Shown here piece after piece: positions 9,401 through 19,100 of a stretch of 64,000 nucleotides of DNA; position 1 is the first letter of the stretch, and every line of letters starts with the position of its first letter. The stretch is taken from assembly GCA_030652255.1 (NCBI GenBank), contig JAUSAZ010000001.1, positions 1 to 64,000 of the forward strand. Direction: 5' to 3'. The translations under genes and the position numbers were made by a program. This DNA is from Myxococcales bacterium. GTDB taxonomy: Bacteria; Myxococcota_A; Polyangia; Polyangiales; Ga0077539. The notes below the pieces were generated by a model. That model did no database searches. It was given only the letters and a program-made list of their open reading frames with translations, and was not told where the DNA came from.

Positions 9401-10228
9401 CTCCTGTTCTCCGAACGATTTCTTCCGGCACTGCGCACTTACGTTCGTGCGATGTGCACGAAGAATGGCTATGAGCACGGCATACGCCTCGAACTCCGGA
9501 TGGTCGGAGTTGCAGAACACTTCTTTCCTCCCGAGACGTGCCTGCATCAGCTGCGCCTGCCTGACAAGAAGGGTGTGCTGTCCTCCGGGCCCGATCTCGT
9601 AGTGTTTTCTCAGAACCTCGCCTCGTTCGTACAGATGAAGGCCCATACGCGATGGTCGAAACTCGGCCTCGGGCGGCTCAGATTCCCAAATAACATTCCT
9701 GGGGACGTCTTCATTGGGCCAGAAATATGCAAACAGGCGCTTGGTGGTGAACTCCGAGCAAAGACTTGGAGCCGGAAGGTGCCTGGGCCGGGGGCGGTGC
9801 TACCGACAACGGTGAACCTTCCGACGAACCTTGCTGGCTGGGTCGACGTGGGCTGGCACCATACCTTCATCCTCGATGACGAGTTCCTGGCCAACAATCT
9901 CTTCGACGACCTCGCTGATACCTCCTTCCGCAAAGGGCGCAGGGTTCTCTCTCCCGACGATCTTGCGGTGCCCAAAGACATTCGGAGGCTGCTCCGCGAG
10001 ACCCTCGGTGACTCCATCGATGTTTCCGATGGTGCCGCGCTCCGTGACCGGCTCGACGAATGGACAGTGCGGATGGCAGAAAAGATTGAGGACAACTTGA
10101 ATCGCGAGATGCAGCGCGCGGATGTCGTAAAACTCCTCGATCTCGTTAACAAGCCGATGCTCGAGTATCGTGTGCTGCGAGCGAGCGACGTGGAGGCAAA
10201 CCCGGCGCTGCTTAGGGGCACGCCATGA
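6494..10228 (+). CDS. Giant toxin-like protein with pre-toxin-like segment (1244 aa)
   Basis: Function unknown. The N-terminal ~600 residues are mixed alpha/beta with many Trp/Tyr and no signal peptide. Residues ~615-675 (ILIGVTPIGDVVDVIE through TGRDKWGRPVSTFE to AAVPVLGSG) resemble the PT-TG pre-toxin domain that links delivery regions to C-terminal toxin domains in polymorphic toxins. Near the C-terminus, GPDLVV (Asp1034) and VQMK (Gln1047, Lys1049) have the spacing of a PD-(D/E)xK nuclease core with Gln in place of Glu; this is only a motif-level inference. Codon use is visibly less GC-biased than in neighbouring chromosomal genes, which suggests transfer. The stop overlaps the next start by 4 bp (ATGA). 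A dedicated immunity gene is not obvious. Confidence 0.6.
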   Translation: MSVFWPTDSELGVASWAAQRAWVDGPTYGVLIRAMCPVLRVLFMLGHQTISIKFGIGALIDESDEWSIYSVEDRSFSTDFLAIDRTYEGINVVFELIPLGHFDGTSYAIPPPSVTLGSSDTPAGYELPADLLAARDRLLSDCARLLADQVSDRNSLLGPHRGLAWIFDPAWWVGQPAQVDDESQYDPIGNATQLVDALLRMPFEFILSQAYGDRNYFVPGTLAARYEVPSLWQMSRPQVVEKFWHGVYESLRRRGLAHLLRISDRRKLDSPQPPSVLETVVRLLELGVIAFEGVFEPDIPAEPLVERVTNDNMIELLVWGETPIVLTRTGKVAWDYVHGDSEHAPRVIIVAGRGVSIEYPTGTRLHDQLYGRQDHPWILDIYRVQDDALIPPLGTTIDVTALLIPVLIDDDQPNSGRPRRLAVHPIRNGLYLQYPFVGDEPDAIENPDENRPLEEGEDLPFSVRVTVKPTSGSASFMVDVRYYTYFWGSPYGFPRPGAHICIWTRGDVTVEASGVSVDQHVRTFTVPSRFECTVECWSFETEARLGAPWRATFVDATIFWGKDMFGGILPSIEFQRMNSDTRLISVEVLGSDLLEDARLRPQEILKYQARYDDSIYMDVFDILIGVTPIGDVVDVIETGNAWLTGRDKWGRPVSTFELALMTIGAAVPVLGSGFVRHAGNAVVERTDALIPVVRGGKGRMMDQLAAGLVLPDERLVRELDDASKRSGKVVEFFRGDEKKDLADDFIDWAKRHPDDLEVIGRRLVTDADSEWLSLADVLSPDNEGFILHSLNTSYQRWKKSHTGGIDEFIGEASNDVAARFRALLGRRGVTALRKARRVPRRKEPFPTRHARSVAGGPPIAVADIRATELLEEFQGFLDHAKTGSDWHVFDGIGLVLAQSGVPPDAFGILGEGIERLFRSVSASGTLDGAALVGLLGDGPKVSVAEHGARLVEALLAAAVDFDKLRLPTDLLFSERFLPALRTYVRAMCTKNGYEHGIRLELRMVGVAEHFFPPETCLHQLRLPDKKGVLSSGPDLVVFSQNLASFVQMKAHTRWSKLGLGRLRFPNNIPGDVFIGPEICKQALGGELRAKTWSRKVPGPGAVLPTTVNLPTNLAGWVDVGWHHTFILDDEFLANNLFDDLADTSFRKGRRVLSPDDLAVPKDIRRLLRETLGDSIDVSDGAALRDRLDEWTVRMAEKIEDNLNREMQRADVVKLLDLVNKPMLEYRVLRASDVEANPALLRGTP

Positions 10229-13200
10229 ATCTCGCGTTCGAGTTCCTTGTTTTTCTAGCGCCGCTCGAAGACTTGGCAACGCTCCGCGGCGCCGAGCGCA
10301 TGCTGCGCGATGTGGGGGTTCTGCGCGGCGCGCTCATCACCGTGCCCGCGCCCCTAGCACGAATCGTCGAGCATTTGGTCGAGGTCACGGCGACCCTGCG
10401 GCAACTCTCCGACGACCACGACGGTGGCGTCGAATCGCCCGTGGCGGTGATTCTCCCTCTGGCCCGGCAGATCATGGAAGCCATCATGGCTCTGCGCGAG
10501 GTGACGGCCTCTTCGTTGATCGAAGAAGCGGCCGATCAGCCCTGGGCCGACCCGACCTGGTGGCGAAGCGTGGCCGAGGCATTGCCGAGCTACCTCTTCA
10601 CTCACTGGCTCTCGACCCTCCACCCCGTCGCCGACTCTGTTCTTCGTTTTGCGGGTGTGGTCGCACCCGGTCAAGACGGTCGGCCGCGGCTGCAGTTCTC
10701 GGCGGTGAAGGAACTTCTTTCCGACCCGCCGGCGCACCTCCGCGCGCGCATCGCGGACGACCCCACGGTGCTCCTGCCCGTGATCAGGTCCATCGCGGCC
10801 TCGATGCAGATCCTGCAACCGCGTCAGATCGTTCGCCTCATTGATGGGGCCTGGACCGTAGAAGACGATCCCGCCCTGCTTACTCTGTCGGGAACTGCGC
10901 TCCGCATCGCGGCGCTGGGGCCGACCGGCGGGGGTGTGCTCGACTCTGGCCTTGAGCGGGGGACGGTCGATGGAAGCCCCGCTCTGAACTTCGTACTCCG
11001 TGCTTCGGGCGACCTCTCCCTCAGCGTGCCCCTCTCCCCTTCGTGGTCTCTCTCTGGTTCGCTGACAGCAGATGGGACTATGGGCGTTGCGCTGACCCGA
11101 GACGGGTTTCGTTCGCTGCCCCTCTCGACAACAGACCGCGTAGCATTCGCGCTGACGGGCGCGCCTGAGGCTCCATGGCTGCTCTTCGGAGACCGCGAGG
11201 GCGCTCGCTTCGAGGTGGGCGGGCTCGCGCTGACGATCGGCGCGGAGGGCCTGCTCGGCGCCCCTAAAGTGCGTGTCGACGCTTCGCTGGAGCGAATGCG
11301 CGTCGTGATCGCCCCGTCGGCCGGAGATTCGTTCTTAAATGAAGTGCTCGGCACGGCCCTGCGCGGCGAAGAGCTCGTCGCCGATGCGTCGCTGCGTGCG
11401 GCTTGGTCTAGCGAGTCGGGGCTCGCGATCAGCGGAGGGGCGTCGCTGGGTGTGGTGATCCCCGTCGATCGAAAGGTCGGTCCCCTGACGATCGACACGG
11501 TTCGACTCTCGCTCGATGTCGGAAGTGCCGGGGTCACTCTCGACAGCGGACTCACAGTCGGCTTGCTGCTCGGTCCCCTGGCCGTCACCGTCGTAGAGAT
11601 CGGCCTCGTACTCCACATCGATCCCTCGGATGGAGAGGGCGGTTTTGGCGAGTTCGACGTGGGGCTCGTTTTCCGTCCCCCCACCGGCCTGGGCCTCTCC
11701 ATCGACGCCGAGACAGTCCGCGGCGGCGGCTACCTCTTCCTCGACTTCGAGCGCGGCCGCTACGCCGGCTTCCTCGAACTCCTTACCCCCGCTTTCGGCA
11801 TCGCCGCCGTCGGCATCCTCGACACCAAACTCCCGCCCGAGCTCGGCGGCTGGTCGCTCTTCCTCGCGCTCTCGGCCAACTTCAACCCCGGCATCCAGCT
11901 TGGCTTCGGCTTCGTCCTCTCCGGCGTCGGTGGCGTCGCGGCCGTCAACCGCCGCCTCGACGCGCCCGCCCTGCGCGGGGCTGTGCGCGCCGGCAACCTC
12001 GACACCGTCCTCTTTCCCCACGACCTCGTCGCCGAGGCCCCGCGCATCATCGCCTCCGTCGACGCGATGTTCCCGCTGGCGAAGGGCTCGTTCGTGTTCG
12101 GTCCGATGGTCAAGATCGGCTACGGCACGCCGACAATCATCGAGGCGATGCTGGGCGTCTTCATCTCGCTCCCCTCGCCGGTGGTCATCGCCCTCCTCGG
12201 CCGCATCCACTGCGCGCTCCCGAAGCCCGACTCGGTGGTGATCGAGCTCAACATGGACGTCGCCGGCATCCTCGACTTCGGGGCCGGAACCTTCTCCCTC
12301 GACGCCCGCATCCACGACTCCCGCCTGCTCAAGTTCTCCCTCTCCGGCGACATGGCCTTCCGGCTGTGGTTCAAGCGCAACCCGGCCTTCCTCCTGAGCG
12401 TCGGCGGCTTCCACCCCGACTTCGAGCCGCCCGGCGACGTCGGCCCGCTCGAACGCATGACCCTCGGCCTCCCCGCCTCTGAGGGCGACGGTCCGGCGCT
12501 GGAGATCTCCTTCCGCGCCTACTTCGCCATCACCTCCAACACCCTCCAGTTCGGCGCGGCCTTCGTCCTCGACGGCGAGGTCGCGGGCTTCCGCATCCAT
12601 GGCGATACCAGCTTCGACGCCCTGATCACCTTCAGCCCCTTCCACCTGACGACGACCTTCTCCCTCTCCCTCTCGGTCGGATGGGAGAGCTTCGACCTGC
12701 TTGGAGTCCACGTCGACCTCCAGCTCGACGGCCCCGGTCCGTGGCGCGCCCGCGGCCATGCGATCTTCACCATCGTCGGCTTCGAAGCCGAGTTCGAGTT
12801 CGACAAGACATTCGGCCCCGCGACCAGCGGGTCCGCGCTGCCCCCTGAATCCGTATGGGGGTTGCTGGTCCCAGCCCTCAAGAAGTCTGATGCGTGGCGG
12901 GCCGTCGCCGACGCCGACAGCGCCGTGATCGTCCGACCGCCTGACCAGTCTCCCACAGGGGAGGGCGACGTGGCCCGCCTCTGGGCCGCGCCGGACGCGC
13001 GGGTCGAGCTCCGCCAGCGGGTGGTTCCGCTCGACGTGAAGATCGAGCGCCTGGGCGCGACCACGCCCAAGGAGAGCGGGCCCTTCAAACTGACCAGCGC
13101 GACCGTGGGACAGGCGCCCATCAACAGCGCCCCCATCGAGGACTTCTTCGCGCCGGCCCTCTTCTTCAAGCTGTCCGAGGACGAGCGCCTCGCGTCACCG

Positions 13201-13578
13201 TCGTTCACGCCCATGAACGCCGGGGTCTCCCTCGATGACGGCGTCCTGCAGTTCGTGTCCCCGAAGTCCGTCGCGATCGAGCACGAGGAGAAGATCTGGG
13301 ACCCGGACCGGAAGGTGTGGGTCGGGCCCACGACGCCGACCGCGAGCCCGTGGCAGGGGCGGGTGCAAAAGGGGCGCTTCGAACGACCCCGCATAGGGTC
13401 GGTCCCGGCGCCGCTGAACGTGGTGAACACCGTCTACGCCGGCCCCGCCGCGACCTCCGCCAACCAGCGCTGGGTCGACGCCCGCGACGTCGCGAAAACC
13501 ACGTCGGTCGAGGGCACTACCGCGCCGGTGCGAAACCCCGCTCGCAAGGTTCGCCTGGGCTGGCCCAGGGTTGCCTGA
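10225..13578 (+). CDS. DUF6603 domain protein (1117 aa)
   Basis: Large protein whose C-terminal part (about residues 490-870) matches what is known of DUF6603: FGFVLSGVGGVAAVNRRLD, then FGPMVKIGYGTPT, LPSPVVIALLGRI, VAGILDFGAGTFSLDA, HDSRLLKFSLSGDM and LSVGGFHPDF. This segment is a long series of alternating Gly-rich beta strands, suggesting an extended beta solenoid or barrel-like structure. The N-terminal third (to about residue 200) is helical. No signal peptide is evident. Its function is not known for any member as far as can be recalled. Translationally coupled to the preceding gene (4-bp overlap) and 12 bp ahead of the next one, so it is a core member of the six-gene operon. Confidence 0.8.
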   Translation: MNLAFEFLVFLAPLEDLATLRGAERMLRDVGVLRGALITVPAPLARIVEHLVEVTATLRQLSDDHDGGVESPVAVILPLARQIMEAIMALREVTASSLIEEAADQPWADPTWWRSVAEALPSYLFTHWLSTLHPVADSVLRFAGVVAPGQDGRPRLQFSAVKELLSDPPAHLRARIADDPTVLLPVIRSIAASMQILQPRQIVRLIDGAWTVEDDPALLTLSGTALRIAALGPTGGGVLDSGLERGTVDGSPALNFVLRASGDLSLSVPLSPSWSLSGSLTADGTMGVALTRDGFRSLPLSTTDRVAFALTGAPEAPWLLFGDREGARFEVGGLALTIGAEGLLGAPKVRVDASLERMRVVIAPSAGDSFLNEVLGTALRGEELVADASLRAAWSSESGLAISGGASLGVVIPVDRKVGPLTIDTVRLSLDVGSAGVTLDSGLTVGLLLGPLAVTVVEIGLVLHIDPSDGEGGFGEFDVGLVFRPPTGLGLSIDAETVRGGGYLFLDFERGRYAGFLELLTPAFGIAAVGILDTKLPPELGGWSLFLALSANFNPGIQLGFGFVLSGVGGVAAVNRRLDAPALRGAVRAGNLDTVLFPHDLVAEAPRIIASVDAMFPLAKGSFVFGPMVKIGYGTPTIIEAMLGVFISLPSPVVIALLGRIHCALPKPDSVVIELNMDVAGILDFGAGTFSLDARIHDSRLLKFSLSGDMAFRLWFKRNPAFLLSVGGFHPDFEPPGDVGPLERMTLGLPASEGDGPALEISFRAYFAITSNTLQFGAAFVLDGEVAGFRIHGDTSFDALITFSPFHLTTTFSLSLSVGWESFDLLGVHVDLQLDGPGPWRARGHAIFTIVGFEAEFEFDKTFGPATSGSALPPESVWGLLVPALKKSDAWRAVADADSAVIVRPPDQSPTGEGDVARLWAAPDARVELRQRVVPLDVKIERLGATTPKESGPFKLTSATVGQAPINSAPIEDFFAPALFFKLSEDERLASPSFTPMNAGVSLDDGVLQFVSPKSVAIEHEEKIWDPDRKVWVGPTTPTASPWQGRVQKGRFERPRIGSVPAPLNVVNTVYAGPAATSANQRWVDARDVAKTTSVEGTTAPVRNPARKVRLGWPRVA

Positions 13579-13590
13579 GGAGGCTCCGCA

Positions 13591-16131
13591 ATGGCGTATC
13601 GACATTTCTTCCCCTACGTCCGCGCGGGCCTCGCGCGGGGCATCTCACGCGAGGCCACCGACACCGACCATCTCGTCACGACCGTAGCGATGTCCGTCGT
13701 GGCGACCGGCGGCGGCAACCGCTCGGCGCCGATCGATGCCGAGCTGTCGCTGCTCGGCCCCGGGCACGTGCGCTCGCTCCAGACCACCGGCATTCTGCGC
13801 CGCGACCCGGCGCCCGGCAGCCGGGACGCGCTCACCACCTGCTTCGCCCAGGTCGAGTTCGCTGAGCCCGACCTCCCGTGGCGCTACACGCCCTTCGCCC
13901 CTAGCAACGGCCGCCTGCCGCCGTGGCTCGTCCTGGTCGTGCTCCGCAGCGGCGACGGCGTTCGCATCACCCGGCGGCAGGACAGCGCCAACGCCACGCT
14001 CACGCTGCGCGGCGATCTGGTCGCGACCGAACTGCCGACGCTCGATGAAGCTTGGGCATGGGCCCACGTGCAGGCTGTCAGCCCGACAGAGATGGTCGAT
14101 CTCAACCAGATCGTCCGCGATCGCCCCCAGGACGTCACCTCACGCCTGCTGTGTCCCCGCCGCCTCGAACCGAACGTCGCCTACGTGGCCGCTCTGGTGC
14201 CCGCCTTCCGGGCTGGTGTCGAAGCCGGCCTAGCCCGCGCCGTCGAGACCACCACCCTGGCCCCCGCGTGGACGGGCGATCACCCCGTCGGGGAAGACCT
14301 CGTCCTGCCAGTCTTCGATCAATGGCGCTTCACCACCGGAGAGGCGGGCGACCTGGAAGACCTCGCCGCCCGGCTCAGGCCCTACGCCCCGCCCGCTTCG
14401 CTCGGAACCATGTTGGTCGACCTTGCGCGCTGGAAATCAGCCTCCGCCGACGATAGGCCGTCGCTCGACGTCTTCTCGGGCGTCTTTCGCGTCCCTCCGA
14501 CGTCGCCGGCCCCGCGTCCGCCCGAGGTCTCCGACATCCGCGCGTCACTGCACCAGCAGTGGGCGGCGGCCCGCGCTCTCTCCGTGACGGAACCGCCCCC
14601 CAGCGCGACCCCCGCCGACGACCCGCTCGTGGTGCCCCCCCGCTACGGCGCGAACTACGTGAAGTTCGAACCGCTGGAGGCGACCTCGGGGGAGCGTCAG
14701 CAGAGGCACCCCTGGTACGACGAGCTCAACGACGACCCGATGCACCGCGCGGTCGCGCGCCTCGGCGCCGAGACCGTGCGTGACCACCAGGAGGAACTCC
14801 TCGCTGCGGCGTGGACCCAGCTCGAAGACGCCCGGCGCGCCCAACGCGCGCACCGGCAGGCGCAGGTGGCCTCGGAGGTCGGTCGCACCATGGTGCAACG
14901 CGTCCAGGCGATCGCGGCTCCCACCGAACAGCTCATGCTGCTGCGGCGCCTGCTCCCGCGGCTGCCGGCGCAGCACGCGCCGGACCCCGCGGATGTCACC
15001 AAGGCACTGAAGGCGGTGTCGACCCAGCGGCGGATTCTCAGCACGCCGTTTCGACGCGCGATGAGGCCGCAGACCGCCCTGGCGCGGAGGGTCTCGCGCG
15101 CACAGCAACCGATCGCGTACCTCCTCTCCGCGGTGGGTGAGGTCACCCGCGCGGCATCCACCCTCTCGGACAGGGAGCGCTTCCCCGTGCAGCGCGCGGT
15201 GGCCATCACGGGCGATCCGGCCAACCCTCGCGATCCGGCCAACCCTCGCGATCCGGCCAGCCCTCGCGATCCGGCCAACCCTCGCAACCCGGCCAGCCCT
15301 CGCACTCCGGTCGGCACGGGCATGGCGGTGAGCGGTGAGGGCAACTCCCAAGCGCGTGCGTTGGTCAGCGCCGTGCAGCCGATGCGCGCGCATGCCGATC
15401 TGTTGAAGGTCCGCGGCGTGGGGGTTGGTCTCGCGAAGCCCTGGGACGATGAGATCGCGCCGAACCTAACGGTCGGTCCCTACCTCACGGTCCCCTGGGC
15501 GACGTGGCTCGCGCGGCGCAACCCGGAGTTCATGCTCCCAGGGCTGGGCGAACTGCCCCTCGAAATCGCGCTAACGTTGCCGGTCAATACCGGGTTCATC
15601 GAGGCGTTCCTGGCCGGCGCCAACACGGCGTTTCTGGAGGAGCTGCGCTGGAGGGAGTACCCCGTCGCATCGGGGCACACGATGTTCGACACCTTCTGGG
15701 ATGACGCCGACTCGCAGGACGTCAAACCCCTGTCGAAGTGGAAGGCGGCGCTCGGGCGCAACGCCATCAATAGCCTCGGGGCCGTCAGTACGGTCGTGCT
15801 CCGGGGTGAGCTCGTCCGGCGGTATCCCGACCTCCTCATCTACCTCCGCATCGGCAACGAGAACCGACTGGCGCGGGCCTACGGGTTCCTCGACGTACAG
15901 ACACGCTACGTCTGCTTCGAGGTCGACGCCGACGAGCTCGCCGGCGCCTTCATCGTCCTGGAAGAAGCCGTCTTCGCACCGCGCTTCGGCCTCGACACGA
16001 CGATAACGGGCTCCGCCTACGAGCAGATCAAACCGGGGTGGGGTTCCCACGACGTAGCAGGCTCGGATGACTTCCAACAGATGCCGCTCCGGCTGATCCT
16101 CCCTGTCTCTTCCACCGTCACCGTCCCATGA
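13591..16131 (+). CDS. Conserved giant protein of unknown function (846 aa), WREYP type
   Basis: No known domain assigned. The C-terminal half has motifs remembered from a widespread family of uncharacterised large proteins: NTGFIEAFLAGANTAFLEEL followed by RWREYPV, then VVLRGELVRRYPDLLIYLR and a closing APRFGLD. Residues 542-571 are a five-unit hexapeptide repeat (DPANPR type), encoded by 18-bp tandem repeats, that acts as a flexible linker between halves. A helical region with many Arg/Gln (about 390-530) precedes the linker. ATG start behind GAGGAGG at about 13577. It sits between the DUF6603 gene (12-bp gap) and the 1368-aa gene (10-bp gap). Probably a structural member of a multi-protein assembly; that is inference from size and co-occurrence only. 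Confidence 0.65.
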   Translation: MAYRHFFPYVRAGLARGISREATDTDHLVTTVAMSVVATGGGNRSAPIDAELSLLGPGHVRSLQTTGILRRDPAPGSRDALTTCFAQVEFAEPDLPWRYTPFAPSNGRLPPWLVLVVLRSGDGVRITRRQDSANATLTLRGDLVATELPTLDEAWAWAHVQAVSPTEMVDLNQIVRDRPQDVTSRLLCPRRLEPNVAYVAALVPAFRAGVEAGLARAVETTTLAPAWTGDHPVGEDLVLPVFDQWRFTTGEAGDLEDLAARLRPYAPPASLGTMLVDLARWKSASADDRPSLDVFSGVFRVPPTSPAPRPPEVSDIRASLHQQWAAARALSVTEPPPSATPADDPLVVPPRYGANYVKFEPLEATSGERQQRHPWYDELNDDPMHRAVARLGAETVRDHQEELLAAAWTQLEDARRAQRAHRQAQVASEVGRTMVQRVQAIAAPTEQLMLLRRLLPRLPAQHAPDPADVTKALKAVSTQRRILSTPFRRAMRPQTALARRVSRAQQPIAYLLSAVGEVTRAASTLSDRERFPVQRAVAITGDPANPRDPANPRDPASPRDPANPRNPASPRTPVGTGMAVSGEGNSQARALVSAVQPMRAHADLLKVRGVGVGLAKPWDDEIAPNLTVGPYLTVPWATWLARRNPEFMLPGLGELPLEIALTLPVNTGFIEAFLAGANTAFLEELRWREYPVASGHTMFDTFWDDADSQDVKPLSKWKAALGRNAINSLGAVSTVVLRGELVRRYPDLLIYLRIGNENRLARAYGFLDVQTRYVCFEVDADELAGAFIVLEEAVFAPRFGLDTTITGSAYEQIKPGWGSHDVAGSDDFQQMPLRLILPVSSTVTVP
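15214..15303 (+). repeat. 18-bp in-frame tandem repeat, five units
   Basis: Five consecutive copies of GATCCGGCCAACCCTCGC with one or two changes each, encoding Asp-Pro-Ala-Asn/Ser-Pro-Arg. The units are contiguous with no spacers, so this is a coding microsatellite-like expansion and likely varies in copy number between strains. Confidence 0.9.
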
Positions 16132-16141
16132 GGTCCCTTCG

Positions 16142-19100
16142 ATGAGTTGGAACGCGCTCGAAGCACAGCTCTCCGCGCTCCCGGGCAACGTACCGATCGC
16201 CCTGCTTCCGGTCCGTCTCGAGACGAGGTTCTTCGAGGTCGGTATCACCTTGCTTCTCCGGGTGCGGGTCTACCCCGACGCGCTCCACGTCGACTCGCTG
16301 CGGCGCGACCTGTCCACGGAAGAGACCGCGCGAGGGGCGAAGATCTTCAGGTTGTTGGACCGCAACCGCGACCGCGCCGCGGCCCTCACGGCCTTCGCAG
16401 AGCTGTGTGCGGCCGTCGGTGTCTGGCGGGCGTCGTGGGCGCTGTACATGGCGTCTGGGCTCGCCGGGGCGTCGCCGTCTCCCGTGAAGGGCGCGTCGAT
16501 CGCGCGGCTCCTCCCCGTGCGCTGGGGATACGAGCTCCTCGTCCGTGGGAGGGCAGAGGACGGGGGGGACGAGCGCGTGAGAGGCGAGGGCGGCCTCATC
16601 GCCGCCGACCTGCCCGCCTCGGTCGACCTCACCGCGGAGCCCGATGGTGCCGAGGTGCGCGATCTGCTCAAGACGGCGCCCTGGCTGGTCGACTTCGACG
16701 TCGCCGTCTCCAAGGGGATGGCGTTCGAGGTCACCATTCCGGCGGCGCTCCGACAGCGGGTGCGCGCGGATGGCATCGACCGCCTCGTGGTCTTCGGGGT
16801 GATGAATAGCACCCCCCAGGAGGGAGCGCAGCGGCTGGACTCCTTGCTGGAGAGTCACGCGTTCACCGACGGGCTGGGTTTCCTTCCCGTGGGCGCTCCG
16901 ACGAACCGCGACCCTGAATCGGACGGCGTCGCGCTGAAGCCCACGCCGGAGAGTGCATTCAAAGCGTTCGAGAAGATGTGGCAATCGCGTCCGGCGGTCC
17001 GGCAAACGGTGGCGACGGAGGGTTTCGCCGGCCTCGACAACGTCGCGGCGACCCGCGTCGCGTTCGGACTACGCTCGCCCATCCTCCACGGCGCCGACCA
17101 CGGGACCGCCAACGACCGGGAGATCGCGTCTTCGACCAACCAGCGTCTCTGGGACGCTACCTGGGGGCGCTACCTCGACGAGGCATTCACCGCATCGGGT
17201 CATCGGTTGGGCGCGGCAGATCGGGAGAAGGTGCGAGTTCACTTCGTCGAGAACGTCACGGCGTTCGGTCCGCTTCCCACGCTCCGCATCGGGCGCCAGC
17301 CCTACGGGTTGCTGCCGGTCCAGGCGCGCCCGCCCGCGGCGCAGGGCGGCGACATCCTTGACCAGTTGGAACGCTTCGTCTGGAAGCTGGTGCCCGCCTG
17401 GGAGGAGGCCGCCCGCTCCGTTCCGATGGCGAACCCCGACGCCGACGACTCCGCGCAGGACGACGAGCGGGTGTCCGCCGACAACCTGCAACGGATGCTC
17501 TCCCTCCAGCCATGGCCCGTCACCTTCGCCGCGCGGACGATGACCCGGGTGCCGGTTGTCCAGAACATTCTGCAGGTGCGAACCTTGGCGCAGGGCGACC
17601 TGAAACTCCGCGATGCATTCGACGAGTTCAGTCAGGCGACAACCTTCCAGAAACAACTCGAGGCCGTCCGCTCGGCGTCGTCGAACAATCGTATCTGGAG
17701 GGACTTCAGGGCCCAGGTCGAGGCGTACGCCGCCCGGCTCGGTCTCCTGATCTCCAGCGGTGCCCTCTCCGCAGAGGACATCCCCTTGATCGACGAGCAA
17801 CCATGGGCGATCGCGGGGAGGGATCCGGCGGACGACGCTGTGGCCTGGCGCTTCACGATCACGCCCACCGAGCGACTCGGAGGGAGAGCGACGGACGACC
17901 GCCGGGCTTACCTCAGCCTGGTCGAAACCCTGATGGAGAACGGAAGTCGACCGGGGGCCGGGACAGGAATCAACCTCCCCGACCTGGGAGGCGACCTGGG
18001 CTCTGGACGATCGGAAAGGGAAGCGCCGTTCAACAGTCGCTTCGTCGCGGGCACCCTGGCGCTCGCGAGCAATCGGCTGGACGCTTGGGTCACGGCGGCC
18101 GCGACCGGGTCACTGCGCGGCCTACGTGCATCGGGTTCGGGCAACGGGACCGGCACGCTGGTCGGCGCGTGGGGGGTGGTGCGAGGGCTCAAGCCCGCGA
18201 GCGAAGAACGCCGGGGCGAGGCCCATCTGACCCCGTCGTTCAGCCAGGCGGTCACGACCGGGGTGCTGCGCGCGGGTCACGCGGCGCTCGACACCGAGCG
18301 GGCGGGCGTGCTCGCCATCGACCTGTCCTCCGCGCGGGTGCGGCTCGCGCGCGCGGTGTTCGACGCGATGCGCCAGGGGCAACGTCTCGGGCTCGTCCTC
18401 GGTCAGATGATCGAGCGTGCGTTGCACGACGACAAGGCCGATGCGGTCATCTACGACGTACGGCAGGCCGTCGGTCTCGCGCTCGACCTAGCGGTCCCTG
18501 TGGCCGTCATGACCGACGGGCTCCTCGTCGCGCGAGCGATGGCCTACCTGGCTGCACCGGCGTCCGCCGCACCGTTGACGAGGGTGGAGAAGGCGGTCCT
18601 GGCGAAACTCGAAGCCGTCTCTGGCCTGACGACCGGGCCGCTCAAGAAGGCAGCCAACGTGGCGATCGACGCGCTGGACGCGATCTCCGACGCCTCCATC
18701 TTCGAGGCCTCCCATCAACTGCTGTCCGGAAACCTCGACCGGGCGTCGGCGGCCCTCGAAGCGGTCGACCGGGGCGGCGCGTTGCCTCCGGATCTGGTGT
18801 CGCTTGAACACTCTCGCGGGGGAATGGTGGTCGACCATCGGGTGCTCCTCGCGCTGCCGATCGCCATCGACGAGTCGGACCCGAACGGATGGCGATCGGA
18901 CGGGTCCGGCCCCGCGCTCCTCGCTCCCGAGCTGGAGCTATGGGCGGCACGGCTGCTGGGCCATGCCGGAGATATCGCCCTGCAGGTCGCGTGGCGCGAC
19001 GGCGAACGGTCTCTGCTGGGGGAAACATATCGGTTGAGCGATCTCGGGATCGCGGCGCTCGACTTCTGCCTGCTCGCCCCCGACGACGGGCGTTGGGCCG

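Noticed and set aside
15214-15303. Short regularly spaced repeats that could suggest a CRISPR array
   Set aside because: The 18-bp units are contiguous, in frame and without spacers, so they are a coding tandem repeat.
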